64,000 nt of DNA from Paraburkholderia aromaticivorans (GCF_012689525.1 NZ_CP051515.1:2170001-2234000), one strand, 5' to 3'. Shown: positions 1 to 11,114, numbered from the stretch's first letter. Notes: generated by a model not told the origin, from the letters alone. Numbers and translations: made by a program.

Positions 1-56
1 GGAACGCCGAGAAGGAGAAAAACGAGAAAACTAATGGCGAGGATGGCAAGTTCCAT
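1..56 (-). CDS. TRAP transporter large permease (DctM), N-terminus only
   Basis: Only the first 18 codons lie in the window. Reading from the ATG at 56 gives MELAILAISFLVFLLLGV, a hydrophobic first helix. It starts 7 bases after the stop of the small permease gene. Position and sequence match the usual dctP-dctQ-dctM order, where DctM is the 12-helix channel subunit of a tripartite ATP-independent periplasmic importer. The identification rests on gene order and this first helix; the rest lies outside the window. Confidence 0.8.
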   Translation of the reverse strand, partial: MELAILAISFLVFLLLGV

Positions 57-63
57 GATTGCT

Positions 64-543
64 CTATTTTTGTTTCTGTGCGAAAAGCGCCAGCAGGTTC
101 TCAATCGAGAACGTTGCAATGCAGACGCTGGCAATGACCGGAATGCAATAACGCAAGGATTCAGGCAAGCCGATAATTGGAATCCGGTCGTCGGCGGTGG
201 CGTCCACCATCTGAAGACAGCCGAAGAAAACCGCCGCCGCAAACACGATCAGGCAACTATGCTGAAACGCCGTGGCGACGAGTTGCCCTTTCGGCGGCAA
301 TTTCTTCACGAGCGAATCGAGACCGATATGGCCGCCCTCGCGCACCTTGAGCGCGGCGCCGAACATGGCGATCACGATCACCAGGAGGAGCGCGATGGGC
401 TCGACGAAATCCGGTGCATCGCTGAAGACGTAGCGCATCACGACGCTGTAGATCACCAGCAGGCTCAGCACAGCGAGACTCACCGACGCCAGGACAACCA
501 GCGAGCGGAACAGAAAATCATTTGGGCGCTTCATGAATCTCAT
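64..543 (-). CDS. TRAP transporter small permease (DctQ)
   Basis: 159 residues with four hydrophobic segments (roughly 13-38, 45-65, 85-110 and 125-150), the DctQ size and topology. DctQ joins the periplasmic binding protein to the DctM channel in the inner membrane. I chose ATG 543 because an AAGGA-type ribosome site lies about 9 bases upstream; ATGs at 552 and 534 are alternatives. It follows the binding protein gene after about 150 bases and precedes dctM by 7. The cargo is not readable from this subunit; the uronate/aldarate neighbours suggest a sugar acid. Confidence 0.85.
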   Translation of the reverse strand: MRFMKRPNDFLFRSLVVLASVSLAVLSLLVIYSVVMRYVFSDAPDFVEPIALLLVIVIAMFGAALKVREGGHIGLDSLVKKLPPKGQLVATAFQHSCLIVFAAAVFFGCLQMVDATADDRIPIIGLPESLRYCIPVIASVCIATFSIENLLALFAQKQK

Positions 544-690
544 TGACCCCATCCTTGCATACGGCCGACCTGTCTTTAATATTCAGCGATCCTGCTCGAC
601 TCATCCGATTCAGGAAGCGCACAGCGGCAGAGCCCGTGAAGCTTCTCGCAGGCTCTTCCCGTCACCGCGGCACCTCCGTTCGGGCGAGCC

Positions 691-1854
<1,164 letters not shown>

Positions 1855-2000
1855 TCAGCACTCCTGTCAGACAACTCGACTCTTTTACTTTTGCTTCAAC
1901 TGCATCGGCTTGCGTCTCGTGTGCGAGTAGTCGCGCACGTCGACGCCGCCTCGTTCATACCGAAAACTCGAAATTTAAAGAAAGCAATTTGTTTGGGCTT

Positions 2001-2021
2001 ATATGTTGTACGACGACATAT
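2001..2021. promoter_or_regulatory. Putative uronate-regulon operator, site A
   Basis: A 21-base palindrome: six-base arms ATATGT and ACATAT around GT and AC half-sites, centred at 2011. Core GTTGTACGACGAC at 2005-2017 fits GTNGTNNNACNAC, a layout like FadR-type GntR operators. The best-formed of nine related sites in 1-18 kb, and about 320 bases upstream of dctP. Confidence 0.6.
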
Positions 2022-2215
2022 GAAGTCTATAAAACGCAGTTTGAGTTGTACAGACGGTATTTACCCGCACCAGGACGGCATCCGGCACGGATGACCGATG
2101 TATCACGCGGCGAGTCCCCACGCCAGCTGGCACGGCGCTGCCGGGGTAAACCGGTATCTCCTGGGCACGCTGTTTTTCGTAGCAGAATTGTGACGAGACC
2201 GTAGTCTTTACACCA

Positions 2216-2236
2216 CAATGTTGTACGACGACCTAT
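2216..2236. promoter_or_regulatory. Putative uronate-regulon operator, site B
   Basis: Core GTTGTACGACGAC at 2220-2232 is identical to site A, followed by CTAT. It lies upstream of the TRAP operon, between it and the end of the lactonase gene. Confidence 0.55.
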
Positions 2237-2255
2237 GAATATCGAGCAGACAAAC

Positions 2256-2293
2256 AAAGGGCGCCGGACATGTCGACATGCCCGGCGCCCTTT
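2256..2293. terminator. Hairpin terminator of the udh-lactonase operon
   Basis: A 12-base-pair stem (AAAGGGCGCCGG with CCGGCGCCCTTT) extended through a near-palindromic loop centred at 2274, with T runs on both sides. It lies 16 bases past the lactonase stop on the minus strand. Confidence 0.75.
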
Positions 2294-2308
2294 TCGCGCA
2301 AGCTCCGC

Positions 2309-3238
2309 TTACAGTTTGCCCGCGAACTCCGGCTCGGGTAACCCGGTTACACCAGGACGCACGGCGAACAGATGGCCGTCGTGCTCGCTCGCGTTCGCAG
2401 CGGGACGAATCGACGTAACGAACAGCGTATCCAGATCGCGCCCACCGAATGCGCACATGGCCGGCTTGATGGCCGGCACGGCAATCTGCCGGTCCAGCTT
2501 GCCTTCGGGTGTGAAGCGCAGCAGCAGGCCCGCGTCGTTCGCGCAAATCCAGTAGCAGCCGTCGGCGTCCACCGCGGCGCCGTCGGGACGGCCCGCATGG
2601 TGATTCAGATCGGCGAACACGCGACGGTTGCGCGGCTCGCCGGTTTCGACGTCGTAATCGAATGCCCAGATCTGCCTGCGCAACGGATGCGAGTCCGACA
2701 GATACATGATCGTGCCGTCCGGCGACCACGCGAGGCCGTTCTGCGTGATGAGCGCGTCGACGACCGGCGCGGACAGCACGCCGCGCTCGTCGAAACGATA
2801 AAGCGCGCCGGCCGGCTTGGCCGCCGCCATGTCCTGCACCATCGTGCCGGCCCAAAAGCGCCCTTGCCGGTCGCAACGGCCGTCGTTGAATCGCATGTCG
2901 TCGCAAGCGAAATCCGGTGTGGCGAGTTTGCGCCCTGTCACCTGCACGGGTTCGCCGTTGGCCGTGGACTCAGTCAACGTGACCGCAAAAAGCCCCGTCT
3001 CGCAGCCGGCCAGCACCGTGCCGCGATGATCGAACGCGATGCACGCGACTTTCTCCGGCAACAGCCATTCAGAGCGTTCGCCCGAATCGATCCGCAAGCG
3101 CACGATTTTCTGCGCCGGAATATCCACCCAATACAGCGCTTGTTCCGCAACGCGCCAAACCGGACTCTCGCCGACCGAAGCCGGCGCCTGCCCCGCTGCC
3201 TCGACTCGCTCCACTCGCGGGTTCGCTGCGGCGCTCAC
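2309..3238 (-). CDS. SMP-30/gluconolactonase-family aldaro-lactonase
   Basis: 309 residues, the size of SMP-30/LRE-type six-bladed propeller lactonases. The metal-binding acidic and amide residues of the family are visible in GESPVW near the N-terminus, ITQNGLAWSPDG in the middle and GRPDGAAVDADG later. It starts with GTG overlapping the udh stop as GTGA, so the two genes are translationally coupled. Uronate dehydrogenase makes an aldaro-1,5-lactone and this enzyme most likely opens it to galactarate or glucarate. Cytoplasmic: no signal peptide. The exact lactone is inferred from context. Confidence 0.82.
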   Translation of the reverse strand: MSAAANPRVERVEAAGQAPASVGESPVWRVAEQALYWVDIPAQKIVRLRIDSGERSEWLLPEKVACIAFDHRGTVLAGCETGLFAVTLTESTANGEPVQVTGRKLATPDFACDDMRFNDGRCDRQGRFWAGTMVQDMAAAKPAGALYRFDERGVLSAPVVDALITQNGLAWSPDGTIMYLSDSHPLRRQIWAFDYDVETGEPRNRRVFADLNHHAGRPDGAAVDADGCYWICANDAGLLLRFTPEGKLDRQIAVPAIKPAMCAFGGRDLDTLFVTSIRPAANASEHDGHLFAVRPGVTGLPEPEFAGKL

Positions 3239-4077
3239 CGCTTCGGTTCCATCGGACCGGCGAGCACGAACGGGCCGCCCTGAAAACGCTGCGTCGGATC
3301 GTCGAGATCGGCAGTGGGCGCAGTGACTGGAAAGAGATGCTCGAATTCGACCGAACTGTCCTGCGGACGAAAACCGAGGAACGCGGCCTTGGTGTTATCC
3401 ACCCACTTGGTCCGGTTATCCGACACGCCGTAGACGATCGCGTGACCCACGCGGTTGGTGAACAGCGAGCAGCGCACCAGTTCGATGAGGTCGCGAAAGC
3501 TCAGATAGGTCACGAGCATGCGCGGATTTTTCGGTTGCTCGAACGACGAACCGATGCGCAGGCACACCGTCTCCAGACCGAAGCGATCGAAGTAGTAACG
3601 CGACAACGATTCGCCGAAGCACTTCGTCACGCCGTACAGGCTATCGGGACGCAGCGGCGCGTCGGTATCGACCACCTCCGTCACCGGATGAAAACCCACC
3701 GCGTGATTCGAGCTTGCATACACGATGCGCTTCACGCCCTGCTTCTGCGCCGCCGAATAAAGGTTGTACAGGCCGCGGATATTCGCTTCGAGCAGATCTT
3801 CGAACGGCGCCTCGACGGAAATGCCGCCGAGGTGAATCACCGCGTCCACGCCTTCGAGCAGCGCGTGAACCGCGGCTTCGTCCGCGAGGTCGACGGTCGA
3901 GGCTTCCTCGTGCGCCGCCACGTCGCCGAGCGGTGCGATATCCGTGATGCGCACGATATCGGCCCACGCGGCGAGCGCGCCGCGCAGTTGCTTGCCGAGG
4001 TTGCCCGCCGCGCCGGTGAGCAGCAGACGGCGAAAGGGTTTCTGTGCCGCGCTGCGGTCAAGGTTCGAGTCAGTCAT
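3235..4077 (-). CDS. udh: NAD-dependent uronate dehydrogenase (first copy)
   Basis: 280 residues, short-chain (extended) dehydrogenase fold. It has the NAD motif GAAGNLG near residue 22 and the catalytic YGVTK (Tyr-xxx-Lys). NHAVGFHPVTE and the C-terminal QRFQGGPF are typical of uronate dehydrogenase, which oxidises galacturonate or glucuronate C1 to the aldaro-lactone. It lies 65 bases downstream of garD and overlaps the lactonase start by 4 bases, so oxidation and lactone opening are made together. A second copy sits at 16754-17590. Symbol by family and context. Confidence 0.85.
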   Translation of the reverse strand: MTDSNLDRSAAQKPFRRLLLTGAAGNLGKQLRGALAAWADIVRITDIAPLGDVAAHEEASTVDLADEAAVHALLEGVDAVIHLGGISVEAPFEDLLEANIRGLYNLYSAAQKQGVKRIVYASSNHAVGFHPVTEVVDTDAPLRPDSLYGVTKCFGESLSRYYFDRFGLETVCLRIGSSFEQPKNPRMLVTYLSFRDLIELVRCSLFTNRVGHAIVYGVSDNRTKWVDNTKAAFLGFRPQDSSVEFEHLFPVTAPTADLDDPTQRFQGGPFVLAGPMEPKR

Positions 4078-4142
4078 GTTTCTATATTGGTATGAGTGCG
4101 ATCAGAATCAGCCAGCCGGGCCGGCCGGATCAAGCGGACCAA

Positions 4143-5732
4143 TCAGGTCACCGGCGCCGGATTGAACAGCGTCAACGCATTGTGGAGCTTGAGTTTTTCC
4201 GCGCAAGTCTCCTTGCGGCCGCTGGCGACGTCGAGCATCAGACGGAACAGTTCCCAGCCCACCTCTTCGATGGTCGCCGCGCCGGTCGCGATCGTGCCGG
4301 CGTTGATGTCCATCAGATCATGCCAGCGGCGCGCCAGATCCGAGCGCGTCGCGACCTTGATGACGGGCACTTCGGCGAGGCTGTACGGCGTGCCGCGGCC
4401 CGTGGTGAAAACGTGCAGGTTGATACCCGCCGCGACTTGCAGCGTGCCGCAGATGAAGTCGCTAGCCGGCGTGGCCGCGTAGATCAGGCCTTTCTGGCGA
4501 ACCTTCTCGCCGGGCGACAGCACGCCGGAAATCGCCGAGTTGCCCGACTTGATGATCGAGCCCATGGCCTTTTCGACGATGTTCGACAAGCCGCCCTTCT
4601 TGTTGCCCGGCGTGGTGTTGGCGCTGCGATCCGCGCCGCCGCGCTTCAGATAATCGTCGTACCACTGCATCTCGCGGATGATCGCCGCGGCGACCTCCGG
4701 GTTGGCCGCGCGCGCCGTCAGTTGATCGACGCCGTCGCGCACTTCGGTGACTTCGGAGAACATGACCGTGGCGCCGGCCCGTACCAGCAAGTCGGTCGCG
4801 TAGCCCACCGCCGGATTCGCGGTGAGACCGGAGAACGCATCGCTGCCGCCGCATTGCACGCCGATCACGAGATCAGCGGCAGGACAGGTTTCGCGGCGGC
4901 GATTATTCAAGCGCTTCAGATGACCGTCGGCCATTTTCATGATCGACTCGATCATCGACTGGAAGCCGACGTGCGCTTCGTCCTGAAGCACGACGACGTC
5001 GCCGTTCAGATCACCCTCGATATCGCCGATGTCCGCGACTTCCGCCACATTCGCGGCCGCGGCGATCGGAATCGTACCCGGCGGCATCAGGCGCTCGGGC
5101 TGCAACTTCTCGCAGCCGAGGCTGACCATCATCACCTCGCCGCCGAAGTTCGGATTCAGGCTGATGTTGCGCACGGTGCGGATCGGCACCATCGCGTCGG
5201 GCGCGTCGATCGCGACGCCGCAACCATAGGTGTGGCCGAGGCTCACCACGTCGTCGACATTCGGGTAGTTCGGCAGCAGTTCGGCCTTGATGCGGGTGAC
5301 CGCATGCTGGACCACGTCGGCCACGCATTGCACCGTGGTCGTGATGGCGAGAATGTTGCGCGAGCCGACCGAACCGTCCGCGTTGCGGTAGCCCTCGAAC
5401 GTGTAGCCCTCGAGCGGCGGCATCTCCGGCGCCTTGATCGTGGCGATCGGCAGATCTTCGAGTCCCGGCGGGCTCGGCATGCGAATCACGTGTTCGTTGA
5501 TCCAGCTGCCCTTCGGCAACGTCTTCAGCGCATAGCCGATCACCACGTTATAGCGGATGACCTCGTCGCCCTCGGCCAGGTCGGCCAGCGCGACCTTGTG
5601 CCCTTGCGGTACGCGCTCACGCAGCGCCAGACCATCGGGAAATACCGCGCCCTCACCCAGCCCGCCGTCGTTGACGACGATCGCGACATTGTCATTGGGG
5701 TGAACGCGAATGTAGAGCGGAGATTGTTCCAT
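4143..5732 (-). CDS. garD: Galactarate dehydratase
   Basis: 529 residues, the usual GarD length. An N-terminal SAF-like domain (about 1-100) is followed by the D-galactarate dehydratase/altronate hydrolase domain with [34 protein letters not shown] and [12 protein letters not shown], whose conserved Cys and His residues are family hallmarks. It dehydrates meso-galactarate to 5-keto-4-deoxyglucarate. ATG 5732 is preceded by AAGGAT. First gene of the minus-strand operon garD-udh-lactonase, divergent from kdgD, with two operators in the shared intergenic region. GarD is favoured over altronate dehydratase by this context. Confidence 0.9.
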   Translation of the reverse strand: MEQSPLYIRVHPNDNVAIVVNDGGLGEGAVFPDGLALRERVPQGHKVALADLAEGDEVIRYNVVIGYALKTLPKGSWINEHVIRMPSPPGLEDLPIATIKAPEMPPLEGYTFEGYRNADGSVGSRNILAITTTVQCVADVVQHAVTRIKAELLPNYPNVDDVVSLGHTYGCGVAIDAPDAMVPIRTVRNISLNPNFGGEVMMVSLGCEKLQPERLMPPGTIPIAAAANVAEVADIGDIEGDLNGDVVVLQDEAHVGFQSMIESIMKMADGHLKRLNNRRRETCPAADLVIGVQCGGSDAFSGLTANPAVGYATDLLVRAGATVMFSEVTEVRDGVDQLTARAANPEVAAAIIREMQWYDDYLKRGGADRSANTTPGNKKGGLSNIVEKAMGSIIKSGNSAISGVLSPGEKVRQKGLIYAATPASDFICGTLQVAAGINLHVFTTGRGTPYSLAEVPVIKVATRSDLARRWHDLMDINAGTIATGAATIEEVGWELFRLMLDVASGRKETCAEKLKLHNALTLFNPAPVT

Positions 5733-5777
5733 TGCATCGATCCTTATGGCGTTGTACGCCTGCTGCGCCAGCTATTC

Positions 5778-5798
5778 ATACGTCATCCTACAACATGA
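5778..5798. promoter_or_regulatory. Putative uronate-regulon operator, site C (garD side)
   Basis: On the minus strand the core reads GTTGTAGGATGAC (5782-5794), followed by GTATGAAT. It lies about 50 bases upstream of the garD start, well placed to control garD-udh-lactonase. Confidence 0.6.
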
Positions 5799-5872
5799 AA
5801 TATCGCGCAGACGTTCCGTATTTACCCTAGGGCAAGCATTATGCCGTGAAATGACCGTTGAGTTAGCCGATT

Positions 5873-5893
5873 TGTTGTTGTACGATGACGTAT
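5873..5893. promoter_or_regulatory. Putative uronate-regulon operator, site D (kdgD side)
   Basis: Core GTTGTACGATGAC at 5877-5889, overlapping a TATAAG -10-like hexamer (5891-5896) that points towards kdgD, whose start is about 60 bases downstream. Confidence 0.6.
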
Positions 5894-5956
5894 AAGAAAT
5901 CTCAATTTCTACCGATCAAACCAACCGCGAACCATTCGACGCTCTGGATACTCATC

Positions 5957-6874
5957 ATGACGACACCGCAGGAACTCAAGCAGATCGTTTCCGAAGGCCT
6001 CCTGTCCTTCCCCGTTACCGACTTCGACGAACAAGGCGATTTCCGCGCCGACACCTATGCTGAGCGCCTCGAATGGCTCGCTCCTTACGGCGCGTCGGCG
6101 CTGTTCGTCGCCGGCGGCACGGGCGAATTCTTCTCGCTCACGCACAACGACTATTCGAACGTCGTGAAAACGGCTGCCGAAGTCTGCAAAGGCAAGGTGC
6201 CGATTCTCGCCGGCGCTGGCGGCCCGACGCGCGTCGCGATCGCCTATGCGCAGGAAGCCGAGCGTCATGGCGCGAACGGCATTCTGCTGATGCCGCATTA
6301 CCTGACGGAAGCCTGCCAGGAAGGTATCGCCGCGCACGCGGAAGAAGTCTGCAAGTCCGTGCCGAACATGGGCGTGATCATCTACAACCGCGCGAACTCC
6401 AAGCTTAACGCCGATATGCTCGAAGGGCTGGCCGAGCGCTGCCCGAACCTGATCGGCTTCAAGGACGGCGTGGGCGAGATCGAAAACATGGTGACGATCC
6501 GCCGCCGCCTCGGCGACCGCTTCTCCTATCTCGGCGGCCTGCCGACCGCGGAAGTCTATGCCGCGGCCTACAAGGCGCTGGGCGTGCCGGTGTATTCGTC
6601 GGCGGTGTTCAACTTCATCCCGAAGACCGCGATGGACTTCTACCGCGCCATCGCCGCGGACGACCACGCGACCGTCGGCAAGCTGATCGACGAATTCTTC
6701 CTGCCGTATCTGGCGATCCGCAACCGTCGCGCAGGCTACGCGGTCAGCATCGTCAAGGCGGGCGCGAAGCTGGTCGGCCACAGCGCCGGTCCGGTCCGCG
6801 CACCGCTGACCGATCTGACGGAAGAAGAAATGGGCAAGCTGGACGCGCTCATCAAGACGCTCGGCCCGCAGTAA
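5957..6874 (+). CDS. kdgD: 5-dehydro-4-deoxyglucarate dehydratase
   Basis: 305 residues of the DapA/N-acetylneuraminate lyase TIM-barrel family. The Schiff-base lysine is in [10 protein letters not shown] (Lys169), the supporting tyrosine in VIIYNRANS (Tyr143), and the substrate loop is GGTGEF. It decarboxylates and dehydrates 5-keto-4-deoxyglucarate to 2-oxoglutarate semialdehyde. The start is ATG 5957, because the reading frame upstream crosses operator site D. Divergent from garD. Its product is the substrate of the semialdehyde dehydrogenase at 9482-11065. Confidence 0.9.
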   Translation: MTTPQELKQIVSEGLLSFPVTDFDEQGDFRADTYAERLEWLAPYGASALFVAGGTGEFFSLTHNDYSNVVKTAAEVCKGKVPILAGAGGPTRVAIAYAQEAERHGANGILLMPHYLTEACQEGIAAHAEEVCKSVPNMGVIIYNRANSKLNADMLEGLAERCPNLIGFKDGVGEIENMVTIRRRLGDRFSYLGGLPTAEVYAAAYKALGVPVYSSAVFNFIPKTAMDFYRAIAADDHATVGKLIDEFFLPYLAIRNRRAGYAVSIVKAGAKLVGHSAGPVRAPLTDLTEEEMGKLDALIKTLGPQ

Positions 6875-6950
6875 TCCGGCTGGCGTAACCGCAGCAATCA
6901 ACACCCGGCGGCCGTGCGAACGATGGCCGCGTAGACGGCACCGCAAAGAG

Positions 6951-6983
6951 CGCCCGGGACGGTAACGTCGCCGGGCGTTTTTT
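6951..6983 (+). terminator. Rho-independent terminator after kdgD
   Basis: Stem CGCCCGG-GACG with CGTC-G-CCGGGCG (one bulged G), GTAA loop, then six T. Begins 77 bases past the kdgD stop. Confidence 0.85.
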
Positions 6984-7082
6984 GTACCGCCGCACGAGCA
7001 CGTATCGAAAGGCCCGTGGCCGCTCATTGCGCCACGACGCCTGGGAGTCCGCTCCCGCGCATAAGAAATTCAGGAGATGACC

Positions 7083-8435
7083 ATGGAAATGAGCCGCACG
7101 GCGAGTGCCGCCCACGTCGCAAAGCGCACCCGAGTCCGCTATGGAATCCTGCTGCTGATCTTTCTGATCACGACCTTCAACTACGCGGACCGCGCCACGT
7201 TGTCGGTGACCGGCTCGGCCATGCGCGCCGAGTTTGGCTTCGACGCGATCCGCATGGGCTACATTTTCTCCGCGTTCAGTTGGGCCTACGTGTTGTCGCA
7301 ACTGCCGGCTGGCTGGCTGCTGGACCGCTTCGGCGCGCGGCGCGTCTACGCAGCGAGCATTTTCTTCTGGTCACTCTTTACGCTGCTGCAAAGCTCCATC
7401 GGCTTGCTGGGCAGCGCGGCGGCCGCCGTCACCGCGCTGTTCGTGCTGCGCTTCGCGATGGGCGCGGCCGAATCGCCGGCGTTTCCGGCCAATGCCAAGG
7501 TGGTGGCGAGCTGGTTCCCGACCAACGAACGCGGCACGGCGTCGGCCATTTTCAATTCGGCGCAATACTTCGCCGCGGTCATCTTCACGCCGCTGATGGC
7601 GTGGCTTACCCACGCATTCGGCTGGCACATGGTCTATGTCGTGATGGGCGTGATGGGGCTTCTGCTCGCGCTCACCTGGCTGAAGGTCATGAAGAATCCC
7701 GCGGACCATCCGCGTGTTTCGCGCGCTGAACTGGAGTACATCGAACAGGGCGGCGGCGTGGTCGACGGGCAGAAGAAAACCCGCTCCACCGACAAGATCG
7801 AAAATACCGGCGGCTGGTCTCTGGTTCGCCAACTGCTCAGCAACCGCATGCTGCTCGGCGTCTATCTCGCGCAGTACTGCATCAACGTGTTGACCTACTT
7901 CTTCCTGACCTGGTTTCCGATCTACCTCGTGCAGGCGCGCGGCATGACCATCCTGCAAGCGGGTCTGGTCGCCTCGCTGCCGGCGATTTGCGGATTCTCC
8001 GGCGGCGTGCTCGGCGGCATTCTCTCCGACGGGCTGATCCGCCGTGGTCATTCGCTGACGATCGCGCGCAAGGTGCCGATCGTCGGCGGCATGCTGCTGT
8101 CGGTGTGCATCATCGGCTGCAATTATGTTTCCACCGATTGGGTCGTCGTCGCACTCATGTCGCTCGCGTTCTTCGGCAAAGGCATCGGCGCGCTCGGCTG
8201 GGCTGTCGTCGCCGATACATCGCCGAAGGAAGCGCTCGGCCTGTCCGGTGCGATCTTCAATATGTTCGGCAACGTCGCCGGCATCGTGACGCCGATCGTG
8301 ATCGGCTATCTCGTGGCGAAGACCGGGTCGTTCAACGGCGCGCTGGTGTTCGTGGGCATCAACGCCCTGCTCACGGTGTTCAGCTATCTCGTGATCGTGA
8401 AAGACATCAAGCGGGTCGAACTGCGGCCGAGCTGA
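7083..8435 (+). CDS. MFS aldarate (galactarate/glucarate) transporter, GarP/GudP type
   Basis: 450 residues, 12 predicted membrane helices. NYADRATLSV in helix 1, LPAGWLLDRFGARRVY after helix 2 and the anion:cation symporter pattern around MGAAESPAFPAN match D-glucarate/galactarate permeases. I chose ATG 7083: its AGGAG lies 7 bases upstream, while the ATG at 7077 touches the AGGAG. It lies between kdgD and the GntR gene. No glucarate dehydratase (gudD) is in the window, so galactarate is the safer substrate. Confidence 0.85.
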   Translation: MEMSRTASAAHVAKRTRVRYGILLLIFLITTFNYADRATLSVTGSAMRAEFGFDAIRMGYIFSAFSWAYVLSQLPAGWLLDRFGARRVYAASIFFWSLFTLLQSSIGLLGSAAAAVTALFVLRFAMGAAESPAFPANAKVVASWFPTNERGTASAIFNSAQYFAAVIFTPLMAWLTHAFGWHMVYVVMGVMGLLLALTWLKVMKNPADHPRVSRAELEYIEQGGGVVDGQKKTRSTDKIENTGGWSLVRQLLSNRMLLGVYLAQYCINVLTYFFLTWFPIYLVQARGMTILQAGLVASLPAICGFSGGVLGGILSDGLIRRGHSLTIARKVPIVGGMLLSVCIIGCNYVSTDWVVVALMSLAFFGKGIGALGWAVVADTSPKEALGLSGAIFNMFGNVAGIVTPIVIGYLVAKTGSFNGALVFVGINALLTVFSYLVIVKDIKRVELRPS

Positions 8436-8564
8436 TCACGCAGCGGTTATCGTACTTCCCTGCGGACGGCGAAATGAGTGTCGCCGCAGCGTGAAACGCA
8501 GGCTAGAAAGGGACTCCGGCGTGGTATCGGACGCCGGCCCGCAAAATGATATGGCGTGGTTATA

Positions 8565-8585
8565 ATCAGTCGTCAGACGACGGTA
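8565..8585. promoter_or_regulatory. Putative uronate-regulon operator, site E (autoregulatory)
   Basis: Contains the perfect palindrome GTCGTC-A-GACGAC (8569-8581) and runs into TATAAT (8584-8589). It sits 50-70 bases upstream of the GntR gene, consistent with the regulator controlling itself. Confidence 0.6.
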
Positions 8586-8636
8586 TAATGAAACGCATGA
8601 AGTGTCTGCAACTATCTGATTCAAGGGGCGTTTTCG

Positions 8637-9380
8637 ATGGCTACACCACTGGCATCCGCGGCACCGCCACGACGCGCGCGTAATCTTGCCGAGTTCGTCG
8701 TCAGCTACGTGACCGAGCAAATTGCGTCCAACGCCTTGAAGCCCGGCGACAAACTGCCGACCGAATCGCAACTCATGGTCACGCTGAGCGTGAGCCGCAC
8801 CGTCATCCGCGAGGCGATTTCGCGTTTGCAGGCGGGCAAGATCATCGAGACGCGGCACGGCATCGGCAGCTTCGTGCTGGAACCGCAGCGCGAAAAGCTG
8901 GGCATCGACATGGTGCCCGCCACCACCCTGCGCGACGTGTTGTCGATTTTGGAACTGCGCATCAGCCTGGAAACGGAATGCGCGGGTCTCGCCGCCCAGC
9001 GCGCCAAGCCGGACGACCTCGCGCGCATGCGCGCCGCGCTCGACGCGATCGAAGCCACGCGCCATAACGGGCTGGACAGTGTCGACGCCGATCTGCAGTT
9101 TCATATCTCAGTGGCGCGCGCCACCGGCAACCGCTATTTCGTCGACATCCTCACGCAAATGGGCAGCGCGCTGATTCCGCGTAACCGGCTCGACTCGGCG
9201 GGCATTGCGCGCGCGGAACCGGACGCGTATCTGTCGCTCGTCAATCTCGAGCATGAAAGCATTCTCGAAGCGATCACGCGCCACGACGCGGAAGGCGCGC
9301 GCGCGGCCATGCGCATGCATCTGTCCAATAGCCGCGAGCGTCTGCGGCGCGCCAACGAAGCCGCTGAGGCGAATAGCTGA
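8637..9380 (+). CDS. FadR-subfamily GntR transcriptional regulator of the uronate/aldarate locus
   Basis: 247 residues. An N-terminal winged helix (about 15-85; KPGDKLPTESQLMVTLSVSR then TVIREAISRLQAGKIIETR) is followed by an all-helical FCD ligand domain (about 100-235). The FCD metal ligands are likely in DLQFHISVARATGNRY (Asp, His) and in later His residues. FCD regulators usually bind organic acids, so the inducer is likely an aldarate or pathway keto acid. ATG 8637 has AAGGGG upstream. The nine palindromic operators of this locus, one at its own promoter, are its probable targets. Convergent with the semialdehyde dehydrogenase. Confidence 0.85.
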   Translation: MATPLASAAPPRRARNLAEFVVSYVTEQIASNALKPGDKLPTESQLMVTLSVSRTVIREAISRLQAGKIIETRHGIGSFVLEPQREKLGIDMVPATTLRDVLSILELRISLETECAGLAAQRAKPDDLARMRAALDAIEATRHNGLDSVDADLQFHISVARATGNRYFVDILTQMGSALIPRNRLDSAGIARAEPDAYLSLVNLEHESILEAITRHDAEGARAAMRMHLSNSRERLRRANEAAEANS

Positions 9381-9424
9381 TTCGGTTCGCCTTCGAATCG
9401 GGTTCGCCTCGGCGGACCCAATAA

Positions 9425-9458
9425 AAAAATATGGCCGGGATATCCCGGCCATATTTTT
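9425..9458. terminator. Perfect 34-base palindromic bidirectional terminator
   Basis: Every base from 9425 pairs with its mirror up to 9458, centred at 9441/9442: A5, a GC-rich core, T5. It lies between the convergent GntR and semialdehyde dehydrogenase genes and would serve both strands. Confidence 0.85.
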
Positions 9459-9481
9459 CATCTCACTCGATCATTCGCCAC

Positions 9482-11065
9482 TTAGCTGCGCTTGATCTCG
9501 CCATCGCGACGACGCCACAGGTCCAGCGGGTTGCTGTCAGTCAGCGCTTCCGGCAGCAGATCGGCCGGGAAATCCTGGTAGCACACCGGACGCAGGAACC
9601 GCTCGATCGACGTCGTGCCAACCGACGTCGCGCGGCTATCAGATGTAGCCGGGAACGGGCCGCCGTGCACCATCGCGTGCGACACCTCGACGCCCGTCGG
9701 GAAACCGTTCACCAGAATCCGGCCGGCCTTGCGTTCGAGAATCGGCACCAGCTTTTTCGCCGCCGGCAGATCGGCGCTGTCCATCTGCACCGTGGCGGTC
9801 AACTGGCCGTCAAAGTACTCAGCGACCGCGAGCAGTTCCTGCTCGTCCTTGCAACGCACGATGGTCGACGCCGGGCCGAACACCTCGTCTTCCAGCGCGG
9901 GCGTGGCGAGGAACGTCTGCGCATCGGTCACGAACAACGCGGCGCGCGCCTGGGTCGGGCCGCTTGTCTCGACACCGCGAGCCGCGGCCTCGACGCCCTT
10001 CGTCGTCGCCAGCTTGCCCTCGCCTTCTGCGTAAGCGGCGCAGATGCCGGACGTCAGCATGGTTTGCGCGGGCTTGCCACTCAGCGCGTCGGAGGCGGTG
10101 GCGATGAAACGCTCGAGCGTGTCGCTGTCGACGGCAATCGCGAGACCCGGATTGGTACAGAACTGACCGGCGCCGAGCACCAGCGAATCGACGAAGCCGC
10201 GCGCGATGCTCTCGCCACGCTCAGCCAGCGCATTCGACAGCAGGAACACCGGATTGATGCTGCTCATTTCCGCGTAGACCGGAATCGGCTCGGCACGCGC
10301 CGCCGCGACGCGCATCAGCGACGTGCCGCCCGCGCGCGAACCGGTGAAGCCAACGGCCTTGATCGCCGGATGCGCGACCAACGCCTCGCCGACGGAATTA
10401 CCCGCGCCGACGATCATCGAGAACACACCTTCAGGCAAGTCCATTTCCTGCGCGACACGCTGGATCACGCGGCCGACCATCTCCGAGGTGCCGAGGTGAG
10501 CGCGATGCGCCTTCACCACCACCGGGCAGCCGGCTGCGAGCGCCGCCGCCGTGTCGCCACCCGCCACCGAAAACGCGAGCGGGAAATTGCTGGCGCCGAA
10601 CACCGCGACCGGGCCGAGCGGAATCTTCTGCATGCGCAGGTCGGAGCGCGGCAGCGGCTTGCGCTCCGGCAGCGGCGAATCGAGCGTGGCGGCGAGCCAC
10701 TGGCCGGCGCGCACGACTTGCGCGAACAGCTTGAGCTGGCCGGTGGTACGGCCGCGCTCGCCTTCGAGACGCGCCTTCGGCAGACCCGATTCCTGGTGCG
10801 CCCGTTCGATCAGCGCATCGCCCAACGCCGTGATGCCGTCGGCGATACGCTCGAGAAACTCGGCGCGCACCGTGAGCGGCAGTTGGCGGTACGGATCGAA
10901 CGCCTGCTGCGCCAACTCACACGCCCGTCCGACGACGGCCACCGAGCCGCTGCCAAAAACCGGCTCCGCGATATCGGATCCCGTGGCAGGATTGAACGCA
11001 TGCAATGGTTTTTCCTCGCCGCGCACCGCTTGGCGGCCGATCAGCATTTCGCCGGTAATCAACAT
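9482..11065 (-). CDS. 2-oxoglutarate semialdehyde dehydrogenase (NADP+)
   Basis: 527 residues, the length of the long KGSADH class in hydroxyproline and aldarate pathways. Aldehyde dehydrogenase catalytic residues are present: Asn160 (GASNF), Glu266 (YAEMSS) and Cys303 (GQFCTNPG). It oxidises 2-oxoglutarate semialdehyde, the KdgD product, to 2-oxoglutarate. ATG 11065 has AAGGAA upstream. Operator site F lies 29 bases upstream of the start. It is transcribed away from garL. Confidence 0.88.
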   Translation of the reverse strand: MLITGEMLIGRQAVRGEEKPLHAFNPATGSDIAEPVFGSGSVAVVGRACELAQQAFDPYRQLPLTVRAEFLERIADGITALGDALIERAHQESGLPKARLEGERGRTTGQLKLFAQVVRAGQWLAATLDSPLPERKPLPRSDLRMQKIPLGPVAVFGASNFPLAFSVAGGDTAAALAAGCPVVVKAHRAHLGTSEMVGRVIQRVAQEMDLPEGVFSMIVGAGNSVGEALVAHPAIKAVGFTGSRAGGTSLMRVAAARAEPIPVYAEMSSINPVFLLSNALAERGESIARGFVDSLVLGAGQFCTNPGLAIAVDSDTLERFIATASDALSGKPAQTMLTSGICAAYAEGEGKLATTKGVEAAARGVETSGPTQARAALFVTDAQTFLATPALEDEVFGPASTIVRCKDEQELLAVAEYFDGQLTATVQMDSADLPAAKKLVPILERKAGRILVNGFPTGVEVSHAMVHGGPFPATSDSRATSVGTTSIERFLRPVCYQDFPADLLPEALTDSNPLDLWRRRDGEIKRS

Positions 11066-11093
11066 TTGCTTTCCTTGAGTGAAGGCCTAAGAT

Positions 11094-11114
11094 ATAAGTC
11101 ATCCTACAACATTG
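11094..11114. promoter_or_regulatory. Putative uronate-regulon operator, site F
   Basis: Minus-strand core GTTGTAGGATGAC (11098-11110), nearly identical to site C, followed by TTATATC. Positioned over the likely promoter of the semialdehyde dehydrogenase gene. Confidence 0.6.

Noticed and set aside
2128..2142. Sigma-54-like TGGCAC...TGC element
   Set aside because: Spacing between the GG and GC dinucleotides is one base short and TTGC is not matched.
4044..5798. Plus-strand open frame of 584 codons
   Set aside because: Antisense shadow of garD with low-complexity Arg/Asp/His composition; garD has clear family motifs on the other strand.
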